A stretch of 64,000 nt of DNA from an uncultured Pelagibacteraceae bacterium. GTDB taxonomy: Bacteria > Pseudomonadota > Alphaproteobacteria > Pelagibacterales > Pelagibacteraceae. The stretch spans positions 96,505 through 160,504 of the forward strand of contig CACHDJ010000001.1 in the NCBI GenBank assembly GCA_902578525.1, written 5' to 3'. Below the pieces are notes generated by a model. The model was not told where the DNA came from. It worked only from the letters and a program-made list of their open reading frames with translations, and made no database searches. Numbering within the stretch: position 1 is the stretch's first letter; each line of letters begins with the position of its first letter. Positions 57,034 to 64,000 of the stretch are shown in pieces. The position numbers and the translations under genes were made by a program.

Positions 57034-57108
57034 GGGCCGTTAGCTCAATAGTAGAGTACTGCATTGACATTGCAGGGGTAGTTGGAGCGTAACCAACACG
57101 GCCCACCA
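57034..57108 (+). tRNA. tRNA-Val-like (anticodon GAC), CCA encoded, with aberrant D- and T-loops
   Basis: GGGCCGT/ACGGCCC acceptor, anticodon arm CTGCA-TTGACAT-TGCAG, T-stem GTTGG/CCAAC, A73+CCA; but D-loop AATAGTA and T-loop AGCGTAA. Confidence 0.75.
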
Positions 57109-57169
57109 TCTAAATCAATAAAAATAGAAATCAGGAGTAAAATATTTTCTTTTAGTTTTTTGAATTTTT

Positions 57170-57895
57170 TTATTTCTTAATTTTTTTTTTTAATATATCT
57201 CTTAATTTTTTGATATTGACTGAACTATCTTTTGGGAAATTTTTGGAGTCTTTTCTACTAATAGGTTTGACGTCAGGTTTAGACTTTTTTGCGAATGAAT
57301 AAATGCTCTCAGATTTGTTCGAGCCTATATTTATAATTCCTTTTTCATCAAGAATTTTAGGTAAAATCTCAATTACATCTTTTCTATAAATAAAATTATT
57401 TTTAGCATCTTTAAAAGCCTTATTATGAATAAATGGGAACTCGGTCATAGCTAATCTTAAAATAAGTGAATTTTTATAAAGTTTTACACTTGCCTCGCCA
57501 CCTAATTTAGACCAAGCATAGTTATTAACTGGTTTTAAAGGATCGTCTTCATGATAATTTCCATTAATTCCAGGGTAAACATAGTTTGTTGAAAAATAAA
57601 TTAGCTTAATATTTTTGTCGGAGCATTTTTTTACGATATTTGCAGTACCAATTATATTTGTGTCAATGCTAAGTTTAATATCCTTCTCATGCATAATCAT
57701 TGGTCTAGATAAAGATGCCAAGTGAATTAAGTAATTTGGTTTGTATTTGTTTAAGCAATTATCAATTGATTTAGTATCTAGTATATCTAGCTGTTTTCTT
57801 GAGGTATAAATGATATTTTTACCAAAAAAAGATTTACTAAGCTCTCTTCCGAATCTACTATTTCCGCCTGTAATGACGATTTTTTTATTTGTCAT
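57170..57895 (-). CDS. NAD-dependent sugar epimerase/reductase (RmlD-like)
   Basis: IVITGGNSRFGRELSKSFF, LIHLASLSRP, YFSTNYVYPGINGNYHEDDPLKPVNNYAWSKLGGEASV. Confidence 0.82.
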   Translation of the reverse strand: MTNKKIVITGGNSRFGRELSKSFFGKNIIYTSRKQLDILDTKSIDNCLNKYKPNYLIHLASLSRPMIMHEKDIKLSIDTNIIGTANIVKKCSDKNIKLIYFSTNYVYPGINGNYHEDDPLKPVNNYAWSKLGGEASVKLYKNSLILRLAMTEFPFIHNKAFKDAKNNFIYRKDVIEILPKILDEKGIINIGSNKSESIYSFAKKSKPDVKPISRKDSKNFPKDSSVNIKKLRDILKKKIKK

Positions 57896-58038
57896 TAAAC
57901 CTATAATTTTTTTTTCTCATAAAATACATTTTGTATTATTTAGATAATATTATTAGATATTTCTAGTAATTATATCATATTTCGTTTTCTTAACTTGATC
58001 GTAAATTAAAAACAAAGTAAAAGCTTGATAATTAATCA

Positions 58039-58115
58039 GGGCCTGTAGCTCAGTTGGTTAGAGCAGTACACTCATAATGTATTGGTCCCAGGTTCGAGTC
58101 CTGGCGGGCCCACCA
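58039..58115 (+). tRNA. tRNA with CAT anticodon (elongator Met or Ile2), CCA encoded
   Basis: GGGCCTG/CGGGCCC acceptor, anticodon loop CTCATAA, T-arm CCAGG-TTCGAGT-CCTGG, ACCA end. Confidence 0.93.
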
Positions 58116-58134
58116 AAAATTATTTTTTTAATAA

Positions 58135-58731
58135 CTATTCAGTAAATTTTTTTAAATTTTCAAATAAAGCATCAATATTTTCATTATTAGTTTGAATTAT
58201 GGATGAAAATTCCTCTTTTTGAGTTCGAGCTAGACTTAAACCCTCAATTATTAAGTCTCTGATTTTAAGATCATCAGGATTTTTTGTATATATTCTCCAA
58301 ACTATATTCACTTCAGGTCTTTGCTCAGTTGCAACTAAGATGCTTGAAACCATCGTATAATTTTTATTTAACGTCTCTTTAGAATTTACTTGAATTTCAG
58401 GGTTTGAATATTCGGCTAATCTACTAGAAAAAGTTTTTAAAAAATATTTTTTGAAAAGAATTTCATATTCTTTTTTTTGGGACTCGCTCATAACTTTACG
58501 GTATGATCCCATAGTATACATACCTATACCTTTAATATCGACAGTCTCTTCCGCTAAAGATTTAAGCTTTTCTATTTTTTGATCTTTAGTTAAATTTTGA
58601 CTAAGAATTTGAGACGCCCGATTGACTGTAGATTGAACAAATATATCTGGCTCAATTGCGTAAGAATTAAATACACTTGTTAAGTAAATAATTGTAAATG
58701 AAAAAAATGTTAGAATCTTTTTAAGTTTCAT
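58135..58731 (-). CDS. mlaC: MlaC/Ttg2D-like phospholipid-binding protein
   Basis: Signal peptide; YTMGSYRKVMSESQKKEYEILFKKYFLKTFSSRLAEY; WRIYTKNPDDLKIRDLIIEGLSLARTQKEEFSSII. Confidence 0.88.
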   Translation of the reverse strand: MKLKKILTFFSFTIIYLTSVFNSYAIEPDIFVQSTVNRASQILSQNLTKDQKIEKLKSLAEETVDIKGIGMYTMGSYRKVMSESQKKEYEILFKKYFLKTFSSRLAEYSNPEIQVNSKETLNKNYTMVSSILVATEQRPEVNIVWRIYTKNPDDLKIRDLIIEGLSLARTQKEEFSSIIQTNNENIDALFENLKKFTE

Positions 58732-58747
58732 TAATTGGTTATTAAGT

Positions 58748-59539
58748 TTATTGAGTCTCTAACTCTTCCCATTCACCTTCGTATATAATTTCGATAGTTG
58801 CACCAGTTTTTGTGTTATTTATTTTTCTTTGTCTATCTTGCAAGTATAAACTTTTAACTGAAGCATAGAAATCAAGAGAATTTTTCTCTAAATTATCAAA
58901 TGACTCTAAGTTTTTAGCTCTAAAATCTATTGCGGTTAAAGTTTTTGTTAACATATAGTCAGATCTATCTAGATATTGATTATTTCCGTGAGCAGAAACA
59001 TTATAGTAAGGATCCCCACCCATTACATTTATAAATGAACCTGCAGTATCTCTTATCGTAGATGGTCCTAGCACTGGTAATACAATATAACATCCTGGAC
59101 CAACACCCCACTTAGCTAGTGTTTGACCATAATCTTCTTTTTGATATTCTGAAAAACCGATTTCTGACGCAACATCAAATATTCCAAGTATTCCCACAGT
59201 AGTATTTATAATAAATCTTCCTGTATTTACACCAGCTGTTTTCAAATCACCTTGTAAAACATTATTTGGAATCGTTATTAGAGACGAAAGATTTTCAAGA
59301 ACATTACCTGTTCCGGTTCTAACAGGAGATGGTAGTGATCTATAAGCTTGAGCAACAGGTTTGAAAATAACTTTATCTAAACCTTGGTTGAGGGCAAATG
59401 TGCCTCTATTTAAAGCTTCAAAACAATCTTTAATTTTTTCTGGATTGTTTTTAGAGAGATTATATTTCCCATCACTGCCTGCAATAGCATTGAAAGTAAG
59501 TAAAAAAGTTAAAAAAAATGTAATTACAATTTTATTCAT
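58748..59539 (-). CDS. mlaA: MlaA/VacJ family lipoprotein-like protein
   Basis: CFEALNRGTFALNQGLDKVIFKPVAQAYR, NVLENLSSLITIPNNVLQGDLKTAGVNTGRFIINTTVGILGIFDVA. Confidence 0.92.
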   Translation of the reverse strand: MNKIVITFFLTFLLTFNAIAGSDGKYNLSKNNPEKIKDCFEALNRGTFALNQGLDKVIFKPVAQAYRSLPSPVRTGTGNVLENLSSLITIPNNVLQGDLKTAGVNTGRFIINTTVGILGIFDVASEIGFSEYQKEDYGQTLAKWGVGPGCYIVLPVLGPSTIRDTAGSFINVMGGDPYYNVSAHGNNQYLDRSDYMLTKTLTAIDFRAKNLESFDNLEKNSLDFYASVKSLYLQDRQRKINNTKTGATIEIIYEGEWEELETQ

Positions 59540-59617
59540 TATTTGTTAATTGTTATAATATTATATTGTATATAATTACAAAGCAAATCAACATTTAGTG
59601 CTAAAAGTGACTTAAAT

Positions 59618-60361
59618 ATGGCCTTAAAAACTAAATTATATTATTCTCCAAACTTTAGTCCTAAAAAAAGAAATTTTAAGGAAATTAAATATTTAATTTT
59701 TCATTATACTGGCATGAAAAAAGAGTCAGAAGCTTTAAAAAAACTTACAAAAATACAATCTGAGGTTAGCAGTCACTACTTTATCAAAAAAAATGGAGAT
59801 ATAGTTGTTCTGGTGCCAGATTTATACATTGCTTGGCACGCTGGAAAATCATCTTGGAAAAATTATGCGTCTTTAAATAAAAATTCTATAGGTATAGAAA
59901 TTAGTAATCCAGGACATCAATTCGGCTATAAAAACTATTCAAAAAAACAAATTAATTCTGTTGTGAAATTAGGTAAATTTTTACAAAAAAAATATAAAAT
60001 AAAATCTAAAAATATCTTGGGACACTCTGATATTGCACCTAATCGAAAAAAAGATCCAGGAGAAAAGTTTCCCTGGAAATATTTGGCCAAAAATAGAATT
60101 GGTTTTTGGCATTCTGTTTCTGGTCATATACTTAAAAAAAATAGACTAATTAAAATCGACGAGGAGGATAAAAAAAATTTTTTAAAAAATTTATGTAAGA
60201 TTGGATATTCTAGAGAATATTTAAAAAACTTTAAAAAAAAAAAATATTTGAGACCTATTGTTAAAGCCTTTCAAAGAAGATTTAGACAAGAATTGATTAA
60301 TGGTAAAATTGATAAAGAATGTCTAATTATAAGCAATAATGTTCTTAAAAAACATCATTAA
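59618..60361 (+). CDS. N-acetylmuramoyl-L-alanine amidase (AmpD-like)
   Basis: YLIFHYTGMK, VSSHYFIKKNGDIVVLVPDLYIAWHAGKSSW, NSIGIEISNPGH, ILGHSDIAPNRKKDPGEKFPWKYL. Confidence 0.92.
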   Translation: MALKTKLYYSPNFSPKKRNFKEIKYLIFHYTGMKKESEALKKLTKIQSEVSSHYFIKKNGDIVVLVPDLYIAWHAGKSSWKNYASLNKNSIGIEISNPGHQFGYKNYSKKQINSVVKLGKFLQKKYKIKSKNILGHSDIAPNRKKDPGEKFPWKYLAKNRIGFWHSVSGHILKKNRLIKIDEEDKKNFLKNLCKIGYSREYLKNFKKKKYLRPIVKAFQRRFRQELINGKIDKECLIISNNVLKKHH

Positions 60362-60401
60362 TTTTATGTTGAATTTTTATAGTTTAATATTAAATTAGAA
60401 T

Positions 60402-60757
60402 TGCCAGATAAATGACTTATCGCTTTAAAATTTTAAAGAGGAAAGTCCGGGCTCCGCAAGGATACAGTGCCAGGTAATACCTGGCGGGGGAAACCCTAGG
60501 GATAGTGCCACAGAAAATATACCGCCATAACATGGCAAGGGTGAAAAGGTGTGGTAAGAGCGCACCGGTTCTATTGGTAACAATGAACGCTGGAAAACCC
60601 CACTGGGAGCAAAACTAGGTAGAGATGACATTGTTGTAAAACTAAAAGCCATCCTTGGCTCGTCATCAGGGTTAGTTGCTTGAGCTTAAGAGTGATCTTA
60701 AGCCTAGACAAATGATAAGTTTAAACGACAGAACCCGGCTTACAGTTTATCTGGCAA
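60402..60757 (+). ncRNA. rnpB: RNase P RNA (bacterial class A)
   Basis: GAGGAAAGTCCGGGCTCC near 5' end; GGTAAGAGCGCACCGG; GACAGAACCCGGCTTACAG near 3' end; terminal helix GCCAGATAAA/TTTATCTGGC. Confidence 0.95.
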
Positions 60758-60844
60758 ATACTTTTTAAAAATCTCATAAAAATGTTCACGTTTTGATTCA
60801 CTTTTAAGATCAATATTAAGTGATTTATATTTAAATTGTTGGTA

Positions 60845-60887
60845 TTGACTCTGGTAATAAAAACCCATAATATCCCAAAAATTCCCA
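60845..60887 (+). promoter_or_regulatory. Putative mraZ promoter (TTGACT-17-TAATAT) with 10-bp spaced CCCA (TGGG) MraZ-type boxes
   Basis: TTGACT 60845-60850, TAATAT 60868-60873; CCCA at 60864, 60874, 60884. Confidence 0.6.
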
Positions 60888-60916
60888 ATTACTGGGAATA
60901 AAGGAATTTATGGTTT

Positions 60917-61372
60917 ATGTTTTTATCAACCTACGAAAACAAATTAGACAAAAAAGGGAGGGTGTCGGTGCCTGCAAGTTTTAGATCATATTTATCTAAT
61001 CTTGGATATAATGGAGTGGTTTGTTTTCCATCATTTAATAATCAATCTATAGAAGCGTGGCCGCAAGATAGAATAGAAAAAATTTCAAACACAATTGACT
61101 CATTAAATCCTTTTGAGGAAAAGAGAGATTATTTTGCAACATCAGTTTTAGCTGAAAGTATTAATTTACAGTTTGACGGTGAGGGTCGAATTTCTCTTAC
61201 ACAAAAATTATTAAAGCATGCTGCAATTAGAAATAGCATGATTTTTGTTGGTCAAGGCAGAACGTTCCAAATATGGGAACCAAAAATATTTGAAAAATTT
61301 AGGGTTAAAGCAAAGAAAAAAGCAAATTCAAATCGCGCTAATCTTAAATGGGAACTTCAATTAAATAAATAA
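60917..61372 (+). CDS. mraZ: Transcriptional regulator MraZ
   Basis: [46 protein letters not shown]; AbrB-like duplicated domains. Confidence 0.95.
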   Translation: MFLSTYENKLDKKGRVSVPASFRSYLSNLGYNGVVCFPSFNNQSIEAWPQDRIEKISNTIDSLNPFEEKRDYFATSVLAESINLQFDGEGRISLTQKLLKHAAIRNSMIFVGQGRTFQIWEPKIFEKFRVKAKKKANSNRANLKWELQLNK

Positions 61373-61391
61373 AAAGAGGGGGGATAATAAG

Positions 61392-62876
61392 ATGACGATT
61401 AATATAAGAACACCAGAGATAAAAGAATTACAGCCACGATTATTAGTTTTAGGAGTTGGAGGCGCAGGTGGAAATGCAATTAATGAGATGATAGGTAATG
61501 GAATGCAAGGTGTAGAATTTATAGCCGTAAATACTGATGCACAAGATTTGAAGCATAGTAAAGCAAAATCAAAAATTCAAATTGGTTTAAATTTAACAAA
61601 GGGATTAGGTGCAGGTGCTAAACTTGATATTGGTCAAGCAGCAGCCGATGAATCTTTGAATGATATTATCAATGTTTTGCAAGGTGCTAACATGGTTTTT
61701 ATTGCAGCTGGAATGGGCGGTGGAACTGGAACGGGCGCTGCACACGTAATTGCCAGAGCTGCAAAAGAATTAAATATACTTACTGTTGGGGTAGTTACAC
61801 TCCCATTTTTATATGAAGGTCCGTCTAGAATGAGAAGAGCTCAAATTGGACTTGAAGAGTTAAGAAAACATGTTGATACGATTATAGTTATCCCAAATCA
61901 GAATCTTTTCAAAATAGCAAATGAGCAAACTACTTTTGAAGAGTCTTTTAATCTTTCAAATAACGTTTTGATGCACGGAGTACAAAGTGTTACAGATTTA
62001 ATGGTTAGACCAGGCATAATAAATCTAGATTTTGCTGATGTTGAAACCGTAATGGCTTCAATGGGCAAAGCAATGATGGGAACTGGTGAAGCTGAGGGAG
62101 AAGGCAGAGCTATGCAAGCGACTGAAATGGCAATTAGTAATCCTTTGATCGATGATTATACTTTAAAAGGAGCAAAAGGGTTATTAGTTAACATAACAGG
62201 AGGAAAAGATCTTAAACTTTTTGAAGTTGATGAAGTAGTGAATAAAATTAGATCAGAAGTAGAGGCTGACGCCGAGGTAATTATAGGTGCGATAACAGAT
62301 GAAGCTCTTGCTGGCAAAATTAGAGTTTCAATAGTTGCGACTTCTCTTGATGGTCAGCAGCCTGAAGCTAAATCAGTTATTAATATGGTTCATAGGATAC
62401 AAAATAGAAATCCTGGTTATTCTGATTTTTCTAATATGGGACCTACACCATCTTTTAATTTTTCAAATAATAATTTTAACCCCGTTTCACATGGTGCTAA
62501 TGCACTAAAACTTGATAATGAAATTGCTTCCGAAAGTAGCTTAAGTCAGCCAACAACAGAAGAGGATATTAATCAGGTTAATAATCAATATCATGAAGAA
62601 TTATTAAAAAATCAGCAAGTAGAAAATATTGTTGAAAATACTTCTAATGAAAATGAAGTTTCTTTCACTCATGAGGCTACTTCTGAGATAGAAACTTCAT
62701 CTAATAATGAAGATGCAAATAATAATTTAAGTGAATTTGGCGTAGATTCAGATACTCCAGATTTATTTAATACTGACCTAGAGTCTTCAAGCTCAAATGA
62801 ATTGTTGTCATCAGAAAGTGATGAAACAGAAGATGATCTTGAAATACCTGCATTTTTAAGAAGACAAAAAAATTAA
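61392..62876 (+). CDS. ftsZ: Cell division protein FtsZ
   Basis: [34 protein letters not shown]-terminal peptide [13 protein letters not shown]; strong RBS AGAGGGGGG upstream. Confidence 0.97.
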   Translation: MTINIRTPEIKELQPRLLVLGVGGAGGNAINEMIGNGMQGVEFIAVNTDAQDLKHSKAKSKIQIGLNLTKGLGAGAKLDIGQAAADESLNDIINVLQGANMVFIAAGMGGGTGTGAAHVIARAAKELNILTVGVVTLPFLYEGPSRMRRAQIGLEELRKHVDTIIVIPNQNLFKIANEQTTFEESFNLSNNVLMHGVQSVTDLMVRPGIINLDFADVETVMASMGKAMMGTGEAEGEGRAMQATEMAISNPLIDDYTLKGAKGLLVNITGGKDLKLFEVDEVVNKIRSEVEADAEVIIGAITDEALAGKIRVSIVATSLDGQQPEAKSVINMVHRIQNRNPGYSDFSNMGPTPSFNFSNNNFNPVSHGANALKLDNEIASESSLSQPTTEEDINQVNNQYHEELLKNQQVENIVENTSNENEVSFTHEATSEIETSSNNEDANNNLSEFGVDSDTPDLFNTDLESSSSNELLSSESDETEDDLEIPAFLRRQKN

Positions 62877-62894
62877 TGGTCTTCAAAAAAATAA

Positions 62895-63905
62895 ATGGAA
62901 GCCACCATAGTACCGGATAATGTCAAACATTATCCAGTACTGCTAAAAGAAATTATTAGCGTTATTACCCCTCAACATGGTGGCACATTTATTGACTGCA
63001 CTTTTGGTCAAGGCGGATATACTCAAGAAATCTTAAGATATAAAAATACCAAAGTAATAGGCCTAGACAGGGATATAAGTAGTGCGATAGTTGGTGAAAA
63101 AATATTAAACAAATTTCCTAATCGTTTTAAATTTAAAAATCTAAAATATAGTAATTTAAATAATTTAAAATTAAGGAATGAAAACATTAAAGGTATTATA
63201 TTTGATTTAGGATATTCTTATACTCAAATAAAAGACTTAAATAAGGGTTTATCATTTGACTCATTAGGTGAACTTAAAATGACAATGGGTTTAAATAATT
63301 TTTCTGCAAAAGAAGCTGTAAATCATTTAAAGGATAAAGAATTAGAGAAAATATTAAAATATTTTGGTGATGAAAATGATGCAAAAATAATTTCTAGAAA
63401 TATAGTTAAAGAAAGACTTTTGAAGAAATTAGATACTCAAGATTTAGTTAAGATTATAGAAAGGTCTAAAAGAAAAAAAAATTATAAAATTCATAACGCT
63501 ACAAAAACTTTTCAAGCTTTAAGAATATTTGTAAATCAAGAAATAAGTGAATTGATTTATGGTTTAATTAATTCAGTTAAAATTCTAAAAAAAAATGGAG
63601 TATTAGCTGTTGTTACATTTCATTCATTAGAGGATAAAATAGTAAAATATTTCTTTAAGACTCTTTCAGAACATAAAAGTATTTCAAGATATGAACCAAA
63701 ATTAGAACAAAAAAAAATTTTATTTAAGATGCCTTTAAAAAAACCTATTACTCCCTCTGAAAAAGAATTAAAAGAAAATCCACCATCTAGATCAGCAAAA
63801 TTAAGGTATCTAATTAAACAAGAAGACGTATTTGAAATTAATACTGACATTTTAGAAAAATTTAATCATTTACTGGAAATTGAAAATTTAGGTTCTAAAT
63901 TATGA
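62895..63905 (+). CDS. rsmH: 16S rRNA (cytosine(1402)-N(4))-methyltransferase
   Basis: [68 protein letters not shown]. Confidence 0.97.
   Translation: MEATIVPDNVKHYPVLLKEIISVITPQHGGTFIDCTFGQGGYTQEILRYKNTKVIGLDRDISSAIVGEKILNKFPNRFKFKNLKYSNLNNLKLRNENIKGIIFDLGYSYTQIKDLNKGLSFDSLGELKMTMGLNNFSAKEAVNHLKDKELEKILKYFGDENDAKIISRNIVKERLLKKLDTQDLVKIIERSKRKKNYKIHNATKTFQALRIFVNQEISELIYGLINSVKILKKNGVLAVVTFHSLEDKIVKYFFKTLSEHKSISRYEPKLEQKKILFKMPLKKPITPSEKELKENPPSRSAKLRYLIKQEDVFEINTDILEKFNHLLEIENLGSKL
62909..62941 (+). promoter_or_regulatory. Strong hairpin at the start of rsmH (14-bp stem with 1 mismatch, 5-nt loop)
   Basis: AGTACCGGATAATG-TCAAA-CATTATCCAGTACT. Confidence 0.55.
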
Positions 63906-64000
63906 GAAAATCTATAGTTTTTTTTGTACTATTCATTTTAATTTTGAGTACTTCAATTGTTAAAAATTCAACTAAAGAATTAGATGATAAAATTTATTCA
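63902..64000 (+). CDS. FtsL-like small membrane protein, N-terminal part (truncated by window end)
   Basis: ATGA overlap with rsmH stop; [33 protein letters not shown]; position after rsmH. Call is mainly positional. Confidence 0.55.
   Translation, partial: MRKSIVFFVLFILILSTSIVKNSTKELDDKIYS

Noticed and set aside
60425-60652. 75-aa minus-strand ORF
   Set aside because: Lies wholly antisense within RNase P RNA; no protein-like features expected.

Overview
The window is a compact, AT-rich, chromosomal alphaproteobacterial sequence. Gene content and order fit a SAR11/Pelagibacterales-type genome; this is an inference from the sequence, not a database match. It is almost fully coding and largely housekeeping: the end of coxC plus SURF1, thrC, a retinal/beta-carotene cassette (crtI-crtB-crtY-blh) lying between the Fo ATP synthase genes and ispH-thrB-rnhA, smc, ccrM, bc1 complex, two-component system, uvrB/uvrC, carAB, dnaG-rpoD, Mla genes, rnpB, and mraZ-ftsZ-rsmH. 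There are three tRNA-like genes and RNase P RNA. I found no CRISPR array, transposase, prophage, restriction-modification pair or recognisable defence island. I cannot point to a clearly new multi-gene system. The best leads are: a tRNA-Val(GAC) gene lacking the conserved D-loop and T-loop elbow residues; a short SMC in which I see no hinge domain; Fo-ATPase and retinal-synthesis genes in one directon; ftsZ displaced to second place in the dcw cluster behind a promoter overlapped by 10-bp-spaced MraZ-type boxes; a CCA-adding enzyme gene starting 4 nt after a tRNA 3' end; and systematic stop-codon overlap of convergent genes.
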